Shown: positions 1 to 9,051 of the stretch, one piece after another
Position numbering within the stretch: the stretch's first letter is position 1
Layout: the number at the start of each line of letters is the position of its first letter
Source: JAGGAG01 sp031402225
GTDB taxonomy: Bacteria; Gemmatimonadota; Gemmatimonadetes; Gemmatimonadales; GWC2-71-9
DNA: 64,000 bases
Assembly: GCA_031402225.1 (NCBI GenBank)
Contig: JANNSD010000152.1
Location: forward strand, 1 to 64,000
Direction of reading: 5' to 3'
Notes under the pieces: generated by a model
Told to the model about the DNA's origin: nothing
The model's database searches: none
The model's input: the letters and a program-made list of their open reading frames with translations, nothing else
Translations under genes and position numbers: made by a program

Positions 1-100
1 TACCGCCAGATTGTCGGCCCTCCAAGCGGCCACCCAAGCCCGTGGCCCTACACCGTTGCCATGATTACGTTTGGCACATCTCCAACCAGCGGACCCGCGC

Positions 101-886
101 ATGACCACGTCGGTCGGACAGGGCCAGGGCGAAGAGCTCGAGCGGCTCCAGCAGCGGGTCGAGCACCTCGAACACGAGCGGAAGCACCTCCTCGCCGTGA
201 TCGAGATCCTTCAGGAAATTGCCGGCTCCCTGCATTTCGTTGACATCGTGCAGGCGGTGGCACGCCGCCTGGGCGAGACCTTCGGCCTGGATCGCTGCTC
301 CATTTTCCTGATGGAGCGCGGCGGCCAGACGGTACGGCTGGTGGCGAGCTATGAAGACCCGAGCATCCGGAATTACGTGGTGGACGTGGACCGGTATCCG
401 GAGCTCAAGCGTGCGCTGCAGACCGGCGAGACGGTGTTCATTGCCGATGCCGCCGACGACCCGGCCCTCAAGCATGTGCGCGGCCAGCTGCTCAGTCGCC
501 GGGTCAAGACCATCACCGTGGTGCCCATCACGTGGCGTGCGGTGGCCATCGGCGCGATTTTCCTGCGCACCTTCCGCGACGGACCTTCCTTCTCCGAATC
601 AGACATCCAGTTTTGCCGGGTCGTGGCCAACCTCACCGCCAAGGCCCTGCGCAACGCGCACCGGTTCGAGCGGCTGCAGGAACGCATGGGCGACGAGCCG
701 GCCGGCCGTGCGCAGGACCGCGAGCGCGTCGCGATCCTGGGCTACCTGCGCCGACTGCTGGACACTTTCTCCGACAAGCAGGGACCGTGGAGCGAGAGCC
801 TCCTCGCCCGCGCGAGCGCCGAGGAAATCGACCGCCTCGTCGGGGTGACGATGACGGTGATTACGCAGGAGGCGACGGGCCGGTGA
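101..886 (+). CDS. GAF domain protein with N-terminal coiled coil
   Basis: 261 aa. Residues about 8-38 are Leu/Glu-rich and look like a coiled coil. Residues about 38-200 match a GAF sensor fold (DIVQAVARRLGETFGLDRCS, then a VVPITWRAVAIGAIFLR strand pair). GAF domains bind small ligands or support signalling, but no kinase, cyclase or HTH output domain is attached, so it may act as a partner in a signalling complex. I chose ATG 101; a TTG at 71 would add ten residues and has no better ribosome site. The stop overlaps the ligA start (GTGA), so the two are translationally coupled. Ligand and partner are unknown. Confidence 0.8.
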   Translation: MTTSVGQGQGEELERLQQRVEHLEHERKHLLAVIEILQEIAGSLHFVDIVQAVARRLGETFGLDRCSIFLMERGGQTVRLVASYEDPSIRNYVVDVDRYPELKRALQTGETVFIADAADDPALKHVRGQLLSRRVKTITVVPITWRAVAIGAIFLRTFRDGPSFSESDIQFCRVVANLTAKALRNAHRFERLQERMGDEPAGRAQDRERVAILGYLRRLLDTFSDKQGPWSESLLARASAEEIDRLVGVTMTVITQEATGR

Positions 887-2913
887 ACCCGCCGGTGGCG
901 GCGGCGGCACGACGCGAGCGTGCCGCCGCCCTTCGCCATCAGATCGACCAGGCGAACCACGCCTACTACGTCCTCGACGCGCCGACCATCTCCGACGCCG
1001 AGTACGACCAACTCTTCCGCGAGCTCCAGGCACTCGAAGCAGCGCATCCCGAGCTTCGCTCGCCCGACAGCCCCACCCTCCGCGTCGGCGCCGCACCCGC
1101 TACCTCCCTGGCCAAGCACGTGCATGCCCGTCCGATGCTCTCGCTGGCCAACGCCTTCACGCCCGAGGAGCTCGTGGCGTGGGAGGAGCGGAACGCCCGC
1201 CTCGCCTCCGCCGTGAAGACCGCCGGCTATGCCCTCGAGATCAAGATCGACGGGGCGGCGGTGAGCCTCACCTACGAAGCCGGGAGGTTCCTGCGCGGCA
1301 CTACCCGGGGCAACGGGCTGGTGGGCGAGGATATCACGCCCAACCTGCGCACCATCCACGACATTCCGCTCAAGCTCAAGGGATCGGGTCACCCCGCACT
1401 GATGGAAGTGCGGGGCGAGGTCTACCTGCCCTTCAAGAATTTCGAGCGCGTCAACCGGGAGCGCGAGGAGGCGGGAGAACCGGTGTTTGCCAACCCGCGC
1501 AACTCGGCGTCCGGCGGGCTGCGCGCGCTCGACCCGGACATCACCCGCCGTCGCCGGCTGCGCATGTTCGCGTTCACCGCCGAGGTGATCGACGGGCCGG
1601 CGATCGCGGCTACGCAGCACGGGCTGCTGGAACAGCTCGAGCAGTGGGGCTTCCAGGTCGAGCCGCATCACTCCTGCGCGGCAACCATCGCCGGGGTTCA
1701 GGAGCAGGTCGCCGCTCTGGCGGACGCGCTGTCGTCCCTTCCTTTTGCGGCCGACGGGGTGGTGGTGAAGGTTGATCGCCTGTCCCTGCAATCGGAACTC
1801 GGCACCATCAGTGATCGCGAGCCGCGCTGGGCCATTGCGCGGAAGTTCGCGCCCGAGATCGCGGTGACGCAGCTGCGGAAGATTCACATCAACGTCGGCC
1901 GTACTGGTGCACTGAGCCCGTGGGCCGAACTGGAGCCAGTGGAGCTCGCCGGCGTCACGGTGTCCAGGGCGACGCTGCACAATGAGGATGTGATCGCCCA
2001 GAAGGACATCAGGGAGGGTGACTGGGTGGAGGTGGTGCGCGCGGGTGAGGTGATCCCCCAGGTGCTGGGACCGGTCCGTGAGCGCCGAGTGGGCACCGAG
2101 CAGCCGTTCATCATGCCGGACCATTGTCCGGTGTGTGGCACGCCAGCCCAGCGCTCGGAGGAAGAGGCCGTCCGCTTCTGCCCGAACATCGACTGCGCCG
2201 GACGCGTGCTGGAGGGCATCGTGCACTATGCCGGCCGCGGCGCGCTAGACATCCGGGGCCTGGGCTATGAGCGGGTCCGCCAGCTGCTCGATGCCGGGTT
2301 GATCCGCGATGTCGCTGACCTGTATGGCCTCGACGCCGGGCAATTGATGAAACTCGACCGGTTCGCCGCGCAATCGGCGGAGCAACTGGTCCAGGCGATC
2401 GCCACCTCGAAATCGCAGCCGCTCTCGCTGCTCCTGTTCGGCCTGGGCATCCGGCACGTGGGGAAGCAGGTGGCCCAGACCCTCGCGCGGCACTTCGGGA
2501 CGCTCGACGCCCTGCTGGCGGCGCGCCAGGAGGATATCGACCAGGTGCGGGGCGTTGGCAGCGCCATTGGCGGAGCAGTGGCGGATTTCCTGGCGCAGCC
2601 GCGGAATCGTCAAGTCCTCGAGCGCCTGCGCGCCGCGGGTGTCAACTTCGCCGAGCCGCACGCGGCCGCGAGTGATGGCCCGCTCAGTGGCCTGACGGTC
2701 GTCCTGACCGGTACCCTGCCCACGCTGAGCCGCGCGAGGGCCGCCGAACTGATCGAAGGCGCGGGGGGACGGATCGCGTCCGGCGTCAGCAAGAAGACCA
2801 GTTTCGTGGTGGCGGGAGAGGAAGCGGGCAGCAAGCTGGACAAGGCCAGGACGCTGGGCGTCGAAATACTCGATGAGGCGGAACTCTTGCGCCGCCTTGG
2901 GCCCACGCCGTAA
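883..2913 (+). CDS. ligA: NAD+-dependent DNA ligase LigA
   Basis: 676 aa, the usual LigA length. It seals 3'-OH/5'-P nicks in replication and repair using NAD+. Visible in order are the Ia region (HAYYVLDAPTISDAEYDQL), the adenylation motif EIKIDG with catalytic Lys121, the nucleotidyltransferase core, an OB fold, a Cys4 zinc finger (CPVCG...CPNIDC), helix-hairpin-helix repeats around GIRHVGKQVA, and a C-terminal BRCT domain (LTVVLTGTL...). The reading frame is open much further upstream inside the GAF gene, but GTG 883 has AGGAGG ten bases before it at 867-872, so this start is chosen. It overlaps the GAF stop by 3 bases. Confidence 0.97.
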   Translation: MNPPVAAAARRERAAALRHQIDQANHAYYVLDAPTISDAEYDQLFRELQALEAAHPELRSPDSPTLRVGAAPATSLAKHVHARPMLSLANAFTPEELVAWEERNARLASAVKTAGYALEIKIDGAAVSLTYEAGRFLRGTTRGNGLVGEDITPNLRTIHDIPLKLKGSGHPALMEVRGEVYLPFKNFERVNREREEAGEPVFANPRNSASGGLRALDPDITRRRRLRMFAFTAEVIDGPAIAATQHGLLEQLEQWGFQVEPHHSCAATIAGVQEQVAALADALSSLPFAADGVVVKVDRLSLQSELGTISDREPRWAIARKFAPEIAVTQLRKIHINVGRTGALSPWAELEPVELAGVTVSRATLHNEDVIAQKDIREGDWVEVVRAGEVIPQVLGPVRERRVGTEQPFIMPDHCPVCGTPAQRSEEEAVRFCPNIDCAGRVLEGIVHYAGRGALDIRGLGYERVRQLLDAGLIRDVADLYGLDAGQLMKLDRFAAQSAEQLVQAIATSKSQPLSLLLFGLGIRHVGKQVAQTLARHFGTLDALLAARQEDIDQVRGVGSAIGGAVADFLAQPRNRQVLERLRAAGVNFAEPHAAASDGPLSGLTVVLTGTLPTLSRARAAELIEGAGGRIASGVSKKTSFVVAGEEAGSKLDKARTLGVEILDEAELLRRLGPTP

Positions 2914-2933
2914 ACTCCCATTCGAATCCAGAC

Positions 2934-3491
2934 ATGAATCCAAGCTTCCTCGCCTCCAGCCACTGCGCCGGCATCGGCCGCCGCTTCTTCCAGCAGCTCC
3001 GCGCCACCCTCGAACGTGAGGTTGGTGTACAGACCGCCGCGTACCTGCAGGAAGCAGGGTTCGCTGGTGGCGCCGAGCTGTACGGTGCCTACGCCGCGTG
3101 GCTGAAGGAAACCTACCAGCTCGCCGATCCGGGCGACCTCGACCAGGCCTTCCTGAGCGAGGTGCTCTCACGCTTCTTCTCGGAAATCGGCTGGGGCCCA
3201 TTGACGGCGCGCCCGCTGGGCGATGCCGTGCTGGCCCTCGATGCCATCGAGTGGGCGGAGGCCGGCGAGCCGGGCTCGAGCGAGTATCCCTCCTGTCATG
3301 TGAGTTGCGGCATGCTCGCGGAGTTCTTCGGCCGGCTGTCAGGCCAGGTCACCGCCGTCATGCAGGTTGAGTGTCCCTCCCGGGGGGACCCGCGAGCCCG
3401 GTTCCTGGCTGGCGCTCCCGAGACCCTGGGCGCGATCTACGACCGCATGTCGCAGGGCATGGCATACGGCGAGGCGCTGGGACTTGCGTGA
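2934..3491 (+). CDS. V4R (4-vinyl reductase) domain protein
   Basis: 185 aa. The C-terminal half (EYPSCHVSCGMLAEFFGRLS, then VMQVECPSRGDPRARFLAGA) carries the conserved Cys/Gly pattern of the V4R small-ligand-binding domain. Family members bind hydrophobic ligands or tetrapyrrole-like molecules, and many serve as sensor or chaperone-like proteins. There is no DNA-binding or enzymatic domain. It follows ligA by 20 bases and may be co-transcribed with it. Its stop is directly followed by a GTGAGGAC array (TGA-CGTGAGGAC). The ligand is not predictable from the sequence. Confidence 0.75.
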   Translation: MNPSFLASSHCAGIGRRFFQQLRATLEREVGVQTAAYLQEAGFAGGAELYGAYAAWLKETYQLADPGDLDQAFLSEVLSRFFSEIGWGPLTARPLGDAVLALDAIEWAEAGEPGSSEYPSCHVSCGMLAEFFGRLSGQVTAVMQVECPSRGDPRARFLAGAPETLGAIYDRMSQGMAYGEALGLA

Positions 3492-3492
3492 C

Positions 3493-3561
3493 GTGAGGAC
3501 GTGAGGACGTGAGGACGTGAGGACGTGAGGACGTGAGGACGTGAGGACGTGAGGACGTGAG
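3493..3561 (+). repeat. GTGAGGAC tandem array, about 8.6 perfect copies
   Basis: Eight perfect head-to-tail copies of the octamer GTGAGGAC plus a partial GTGAG. It begins immediately after the stop of the V4R gene, in that gene's sense direction. Because the unit is 8 bp, a TGA occurs in every reading frame of the array. Confidence 0.97.
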
Positions 3562-3568
3562 CCAGAAT

Positions 3569-3593
3569 GTCATCCTGAGCGCAGCGAAGGATC
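3569..3593 (+). repeat. GTCATCCTGAG...GAAGGATC dispersed element, copy 1
   Basis: A 25-bp element, GTCATCCTGAGCGCAGCG followed by AAGGATC. It lies 7 bases after the end of the octamer array. A second copy with a GC-rich insertion lies at 14882-14914 on the other strand, also just beyond an octamer array. The ends GATCCTTC/GAAGGATC and the GC-rich centre give partial dyad symmetry. Confidence 0.8.
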
Positions 3594-3612
3594 TACCTGC
3601 AGGCGTTGGGAG

Positions 3613-5295
3613 ATGTCCTTGATCCGCCCGATCAGCCGACTGTCTTTCGCCGCTGTCCTCTTCCCCACCGTGATTGCCGCCCAGTCCCGTCCCGCCGATC
3701 TCGTCGTCACCAACGCTGTTATCTACACCGCCGATGCGGGTCGTCCCCGGGCCGAGGCGATTGCGACCCGCGGCGACCGCATCGTCTTCGTGGGTTCAAA
3801 CGCCGAGGCTGTCGGGTTCGCGGGCGAGGGCACGACGCGGATCGACGCTGGCGGGCGACCCGTGTACCCCGGCTTTACCGACGCACATGCGCACCTTCGC
3901 AACCTGAGCCTCATTCTCGCCACGCTCGACCTGCGCGGCGTGCCTTCGTATGACTCGGTGGTAGCACTCGTCGCGGCAAAGGCCACGGGAACAGCACCAG
4001 GCAGCTGGATCCGCGGTCGCGGCTGGGACCAGAATCTCTGGGGCACCAGGTTCCCCACCAATGCGCTGCTCTCGCGCGCCACGCCGGACAATCCGGTCTA
4101 CCTGCGCCGGGTCGATGGTCACGCGGCCCTGGTGAACCAGGCCGCGCTGCGGCTGGCGGGCATCACCCGCACGACGCCGGACCCGCCGGGTGGCCGCATC
4201 ATCCGGGACGCGGACGGCGAGCCCACCGGTGTCCTGATCGACCAGGCGTTCATGCTGGTCGAGCAGGTCATACCGCCGGACGATGCCGCCCGGATGCAGG
4301 CGATGACGCTGCCGGCGATCGCCGAGGCGAATCGGTATGGACTGACGGCCATGCACGATGCCGGCGTCGGGCCAAGGGAGCTCGCCGCGTACGAGGCCCT
4401 GGCGCGCGACGGCAGGTTCAACCTGCGCAGCTACGCCATGATCGCGGGCGGCAGCGACACCAGCGCCTTCCTGGCACAGCAGTTCGCACTCGGACCTCGC
4501 GAGGCGTTGTACGGCGGTCGACTCTGGATTCGCGCGATCAAGATCGAGTTCGACGGTGCCATGGGCAGCCGGGGGGCGGCGTTGCTGGAGCCGTACTCCG
4601 ACGACCCCGGCAACGTGGGCCTCTTCAGGATTCCGCCCGAGCAAGTCGAGCGCATTGCCGTGCGGGCACTGCAGCGCGGGTACCAGATGGCCACGCACGC
4701 CATTGGCGACCGCGCCAACCGGGTGGCGCTCGACCTCTACGCTTCGGCGCTACGCCAGGTCCCCACCGCCGATCACCGGTTCCGCATCGAACACGCACAA
4801 CTTCTGTCGCCCCAGGACATCCCGCGGTTCACGGAACTTGGCGTGATTCCCTCGATGCAGGGCAGTCACCAGACGAGCGACATGCCGTGGATCGCAGACC
4901 GCATCGGGCCGTCGCGCGTGTACGGCGCCTATGTCTGGCGCTCGCTGCGGGAAACTGGCGTGATCATCCCGAACGGCTCCGATGCCCCAGTGGAGTCGAT
5001 CAATCCGCTGATATCATTTCATTCCTTCGTGACGCGCCAGGACGCCAACAACAAGCCGGCAAGTGGATGGTTCCCGGCGCAGCGCCTGAGCCGGGAAGAG
5101 GCGCTGCTCGGCATGACGCTGTGGCCAGCCTACGCGTCATTCATGGAGAACGATGCGGGGAGCCTGACGGTCGGCAAGTACGCCGACTTCGTGATCCTGG
5201 ACCAGGACATCATGACGGTGCCGGTCGGGAAGATCCTTGCGACGAAAGTGGTGAAGACGGTGCTGGGTGGAAAGACGATATTTGAACGGAACTAG
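3613..5295 (+). CDS. Secreted amidohydrolase family protein (YtcJ-like, Amidohydro_3)
   Basis: 560 aa. It is a metal-dependent hydrolase of the amidohydrolase superfamily with a cleavable signal peptide (residues 1-24, ending VIAAQ), so it is probably periplasmic. Metal-ligand motifs are TDAHAHL (His92, His94), ATHAIGDRAN, RIEHAQ and the Asp of NGSDAP. The N- and C-terminal beta-sandwich strands (ADLVVTNAVIYTADAG; KYADFVILDQDIMTVP) are present and the length is normal for the YtcJ group. The substrate is unknown; relatives act on amides, cyclic imides or aryl compounds. The ATG follows GGGAG very closely, so the start is not strongly supported by spacing. Confidence 0.85.
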   Translation: MSLIRPISRLSFAAVLFPTVIAAQSRPADLVVTNAVIYTADAGRPRAEAIATRGDRIVFVGSNAEAVGFAGEGTTRIDAGGRPVYPGFTDAHAHLRNLSLILATLDLRGVPSYDSVVALVAAKATGTAPGSWIRGRGWDQNLWGTRFPTNALLSRATPDNPVYLRRVDGHAALVNQAALRLAGITRTTPDPPGGRIIRDADGEPTGVLIDQAFMLVEQVIPPDDAARMQAMTLPAIAEANRYGLTAMHDAGVGPRELAAYEALARDGRFNLRSYAMIAGGSDTSAFLAQQFALGPREALYGGRLWIRAIKIEFDGAMGSRGAALLEPYSDDPGNVGLFRIPPEQVERIAVRALQRGYQMATHAIGDRANRVALDLYASALRQVPTADHRFRIEHAQLLSPQDIPRFTELGVIPSMQGSHQTSDMPWIADRIGPSRVYGAYVWRSLRETGVIIPNGSDAPVESINPLISFHSFVTRQDANNKPASGWFPAQRLSREEALLGMTLWPAYASFMENDAGSLTVGKYADFVILDQDIMTVPVGKILATKVVKTVLGGKTIFERN

Positions 5296-5301
5296 GCGTC
5301 C

Positions 5302-6309
5302 TCACGGCCTCTTCAGCAGCTTGACGTCGCCCGAGCCGGTGTCGATGTCGATCCGACCGGTGCCGGAACCAATCGTGCCGATCAGTTCGTCACCGCCGGT
5401 CTTGCGCACCTGAATCGGGAAATCCGTGGTGATGTCGCCGCTGCCGGTCTCGATCGCCACCTGCGCACTGAGCGTCGCCGGCACGGTAATGCTCACGTCA
5501 CCAGATCCGGTGTCCACCTGGAGCTGATCCACGGTGGCCATGAGCCCCAGGTTCACCGATCCGCTCCCGGTATCGATGGACACGTTCTCCGACGTCACGT
5601 CAGTGAGTGAGACGTCACCCGACCCGGTATCCACATTGAGGTCCGCCGTCTTGATACCGGTGCCCGTCACGTTGCCCGACCCGGTATCGATTGACACCGC
5701 ACGGCCGGATACGCGCGACACCTTTACGTCGCCTGACCCGGTGTCGATGCTGAGCTCGCCCGTGATACCGGTGACGTCGACGCCGCCGCTCGAGGTATCC
5801 AGCCGCAGGTTGCCGTTGACGTTGGAAGCAGTGATATCGCCGACACCGAGGTAAACGTTCACGCTCTTGCCCTCGGGAACGCTGATGACGAGGCTGGCGT
5901 GCGCCTCGAGCCCTGAACCAGATCCGGAGATCCGCACACGGCCACCCTGGTTGCGTTGGCGAGACTCGTCATCGCCGCCGAAGGTGCCGTCCTCACGGAC
6001 GGAGAGTTCGGTGCTGCTTCCCTTACCCATGTCGCCGAAGATGATCCGGTCGGAGGGATAGATCACGCGCAGTGCGTTCCGTCCCCGGACGCTGCCCTCC
6101 GCAAAGGTGAGCTTGGCGCCGTCACTGCCCCCTGGCGTCACGGCCACCGTCACTGAACTGCCGCTCCCGGCCGAAACCCTGACGGTCCCCGCGAGATTGT
6201 AGACCGCGACCTCGTCGCCTGAGAGGGTGAACTGCTTCTGGGCCTGGGCCAGCCCTGGGACGCACAGGGCAAGCGCCGCCAGTCCCATCGACGCGCGTGC
6301 GAATGACAT
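5302..6309 (-). CDS. Secreted DUF4097 beta-strand repeat protein
   Basis: 335 aa with a signal peptide (residues about 1-23, ending GLAQA). The mature part holds at least seven short repeats built around D-T-G-S-G-D-V, as in the DUF4097 family, which folds as a right-handed beta solenoid of unknown role. The start chosen is the ATG at 6309: GGAGG lies 4 bases upstream, between this ATG and another one 15 bases earlier. It is convergent with the amidohydrolase (6-base gap). Family members are often found with PspC-like or anti-sigma genes, but none are nearby. The repeats are also conserved at DNA level, which suggests internal duplication. Confidence 0.85.
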   Translation of the reverse strand: MSFARASMGLAALALCVPGLAQAQKQFTLSGDEVAVYNLAGTVRVSAGSGSSVTVAVTPGGSDGAKLTFAEGSVRGRNALRVIYPSDRIIFGDMGKGSSTELSVREDGTFGGDDESRQRNQGGRVRISGSGSGLEAHASLVISVPEGKSVNVYLGVGDITASNVNGNLRLDTSSGGVDVTGITGELSIDTGSGDVKVSRVSGRAVSIDTGSGNVTGTGIKTADLNVDTGSGDVSLTDVTSENVSIDTGSGSVNLGLMATVDQLQVDTGSGDVSITVPATLSAQVAIETGSGDITTDFPIQVRKTGGDELIGTIGSGTGRIDIDTGSGDVKLLKRP

Positions 6310-6372
6310 CGAACCTCCGGCCATTGTGGGTTACGGGGCCTTAGACGGGAGGGGGTGGTGAAAGGTTGCACG

Positions 6373-7668
6373 TCAGCGAGGTGCGACCGTCATCCCCTCC
6401 AGTAGCAGCGGGGGCAGCAACGAGCTGCCGACCCAGCGCGCATCGCGGCCAATACCCCCGATGGACCCGAGGGCGTCGAAGACATTTCCGGCGATGACCA
6501 CACCCTCGACGCGCCCGGTCACCTCCCCGCCCTGCACCCGGTAGCCGAGCACCACCGGATGGGTGAAGGCCCCGGAGCGGGAGCTGCCACCGGTTCCGCC
6601 GGCAACGGCATCGACGAGCAGGCCATCGCCCATGGCAGCGATGAGCGCCATCAGGTCATGCTCGCCTGCATGCAGGACCAGATTGGAGAAGGCGGGCTGA
6701 GTCTTGCCGAAGGTTGAACGGCGACCGTGGCCGGTGGATGGGCGCCCCGCGAGCGCGCCGGTCTCCAGGTCGTAGATGCAGCGGCGGATCACGCCGCCCT
6801 CGATGAGCGGTGCCCGGAAGCTCGGAACGCCCTCATCGTCAACCGGCCGGGAGCCCGCCTGCCCGTCGCGCAGCGGGTCGTCCGTCAGGAAGAGACTCGG
6901 GTGCAGCACCTGTGCCCCGAGGCTCTCGGCGAGCGGCGAAGTGCCCAGGAGGCAGGCCTTTCCGACCAGTGCCTGCTGCACCGGCGCCAGCAGCACTCGC
7001 ACCGCTTCGGGAAGGAGCAGCACCGGCGCGGTGGCGGCGGGCGCTGGCGCCGACAGCTCGGCCCACGCGAGCCGCTGTTCGACGTCGGCCACGAGCACGT
7101 CGAGCGCCGCATCATCGGGCAGGTCAGCCCCCGCTACATGGGTGACGACCTGAACGCTGCCACCTTCCGATGGGCCTACCACGTCGATGTCGAGCGCCAC
7201 CAGCGTCACCTGGTATTCCGTGTCTACACCGCGGGTATTGCCCACCTGCACTGATCCCACCGAGCGCTCCACATGTACTGTGACGCTGCGACCGCTCTGC
7301 CGCAGTCGATTGGTCAGCAGGCCGCCCAGCTGCCCCAGTTGCGTCACGGTGGCCGCCGCGGCCCGCGGCACATGGGTATGGACCTGCGGCAGCGGTGACG
7401 GGCTGGGCAACAGCAGCGGGGCCGCGTCGCCCGCGGCAGCCGATGCGAAAGCAGCGTCCAGCAGCGCGTCCGGATCGGTCACCGTGGTACCGGCCACGCC
7501 AACCCGCCCATCCACGACAACCCGCAGGCTGTGGCCCGCCTGTTCGGCGGTGTGCGCAGCGATGAGGTTGCCGTCGCGCAACCGCAGCGTGAGCGTTTCG
7601 TCGGTCTTGCTGACGGCGTCGGCCATCTGCACGCGCGCGCGCGCGGCGTCCAGCAGTCGTGCGATCAC
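6373..7668 (-). CDS. pmbA: PmbA/TldE family metalloprotease subunit
   Basis: 431 aa. It is the non-catalytic partner of TldD in a heterodimeric protease known in E. coli to trim microcin B17 and degrade the CcdA antitoxin. It lacks the HExxxH motif seen in the adjacent TldD, as expected for TldE/PmbA. Family regions include RSGAFTHPVVLGYRVQGGEV and VVIAGNVFDALGSIGGIG near the C terminus. Its start overlaps the tldD stop by 4 bases (ATGA), showing tight coupling. No RiPP precursor is evident beside it, so the substrate is unknown. Confidence 0.92.
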   Translation of the reverse strand: MIARLLDAARARVQMADAVSKTDETLTLRLRDGNLIAAHTAEQAGHSLRVVVDGRVGVAGTTVTDPDALLDAAFASAAAGDAAPLLLPSPSPLPQVHTHVPRAAAATVTQLGQLGGLLTNRLRQSGRSVTVHVERSVGSVQVGNTRGVDTEYQVTLVALDIDVVGPSEGGSVQVVTHVAGADLPDDAALDVLVADVEQRLAWAELSAPAPAATAPVLLLPEAVRVLLAPVQQALVGKACLLGTSPLAESLGAQVLHPSLFLTDDPLRDGQAGSRPVDDEGVPSFRAPLIEGGVIRRCIYDLETGALAGRPSTGHGRRSTFGKTQPAFSNLVLHAGEHDLMALIAAMGDGLLVDAVAGGTGGSSRSGAFTHPVVLGYRVQGGEVTGRVEGVVIAGNVFDALGSIGGIGRDARWVGSSLLPPLLLEGMTVAPR

Positions 7669-9041
7669 GGCGCCTGACCCCGCACTTCAGCGGTGCGCAG
7701 GCGGATGTGTGGCGCCCCCTCGGACACCGGCAGCGGCGACTGGCCACCCTTGCCACAACCGCCACCCGACTCATGCCAGCGGAAGTCCCCGGCCACACGA
7801 TCCACGGCACCGAGAATGTCCGTCACGAATCCCGCCAATACCACACCCTTGACCGGCTCGGCCAGCGCGCCGTCACGGATCATGTACCCGTGGCCAGCGG
7901 TGAACGAATAGCTGTCGCCGCGGTGCCGGCTGCCCACGGCATCACAGGCGTAGACCCCGAGCTTCACGTCGCGGATCAGGTCCGCAAAGGTGCCGGTGCC
8001 GTTGGCGACATAGGTATTGGTGAGCCGGACGAGCGGTACGTGGCGGAAGGACAGCGCGCGCGCATTGCCAGTGGGACGCTCACCGAACCGCGCGGCCGTT
8101 TCGCGGGAATGCAGGCGGCCGACCACGACGCCGTGCTGCACCAACAGGGTATTGCTGGGTGGCGTGCCCTCGTGGTCGAACGGGTGGGTGCCGCGCAGGC
8201 CCACGACACTGCCGTCATCCCCGATCGTCAGCAGGTCGCTGCCCAGTTGCCGCCCGAGGGCGGCGAGACCGGCGGCCACGGGATTCTCAAGCTGCGTGTC
8301 CGCCTCGCACAGGTGCCCGACCGTCTCGTGCGCCACCACGCCGGCGAGCCGGGGGTCAAGCACGACCGGGTAGCTCCCACTTCGCACCGGCCCGGCATCG
8401 AGCAGGCTCACCGCGCGCCGGGCGGCCGTTCGGAAGAGTTCCTCCTGGTCGCGCACCCGGGACCAGCCACCGCACGCACCCAGCGACTCCACGGCCCGCT
8501 CCAGCACGCCCCCGTCGCGCGCCACCGCGAGGGCCGCAAGGGTCACGTCGGGACGGAGCTCGTGCAGGGTCGTGCCGTCGGAGTTCACGAACCAGCACTC
8601 GGTGACCTCGTCCCGGTACGCCGCCTGGGTGTCCACAATCCGCCGGTCGAAGCGGAGCATCTCGGCGTTCAGGTGCTCCAGGTACCGCCGCTTCTCGAGC
8701 AGCGAGATGTCGCGCGGATCGTCGATCAGGGCCGGCCGGACGTGTCCTTCGCGCACCGGCGCCGGAGCCAGCTCGACCGGATCGGGCGGCCGCACCGCAA
8801 GCGAAAGCTCATGCGCCTGCGCCATGCGGGCCACGAGATCGTCCAGCCGGTTGAAGCTGGCGACGCCCCAGCCATGGCCACGGTTGAGGCACCGCACCGT
8901 GCCACCCACGTCCGTCCCGGTGCTTGCCCCCTCCAGCCGCCGCCCCCTCCACGCAACGCTCGTGATAGACGAGCGTTCCAGGCGGATATCGGCATAGTCG
9001 GCGCGGGAGCTCGTGATCGCGTCGAGGAGTCGTTCGAGCAC
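7665..9041 (-). CDS. tldD: TldD family metalloprotease, catalytic subunit
   Basis: About 458 aa. The zinc motif HExxxH is seen as GVVAHETVGHLCEAD, along with the family segment RADYADIRLE near the N terminus. It acts with the following pmbA product on unfolded peptides. The frame is open into the upstream phosphoribosyltransferase gene. I placed the start at GTG 9041, just after that gene's stop; ATG 9098 (477 aa, inside the upstream gene) is an alternative and would be nearer to the E. coli length. Neither start has a clear ribosome site. Confidence 0.9.
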   Translation of the reverse strand: MLERLLDAITSSRADYADIRLERSSITSVAWRGRRLEGASTGTDVGGTVRCLNRGHGWGVASFNRLDDLVARMAQAHELSLAVRPPDPVELAPAPVREGHVRPALIDDPRDISLLEKRRYLEHLNAEMLRFDRRIVDTQAAYRDEVTECWFVNSDGTTLHELRPDVTLAALAVARDGGVLERAVESLGACGGWSRVRDQEELFRTAARRAVSLLDAGPVRSGSYPVVLDPRLAGVVAHETVGHLCEADTQLENPVAAGLAALGRQLGSDLLTIGDDGSVVGLRGTHPFDHEGTPPSNTLLVQHGVVVGRLHSRETAARFGERPTGNARALSFRHVPLVRLTNTYVANGTGTFADLIRDVKLGVYACDAVGSRHRGDSYSFTAGHGYMIRDGALAEPVKGVVLAGFVTDILGAVDRVAGDFRWHESGGGCGKGGQSPLPVSEGAPHIRLRTAEVRGQAP

Positions 9042-9051
9042 GGCGCTATGA

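Noticed and set aside
742..2226. Long minus-strand open frame opposite ligA
   Set aside because: Typical antisense shadow of a GC-rich gene; composition (many Arg, His, Gly) is not protein-like.
3493..3561. CRISPR array
   Set aside because: Units are 8 bp, directly adjacent with no spacers, and no cas gene is present.
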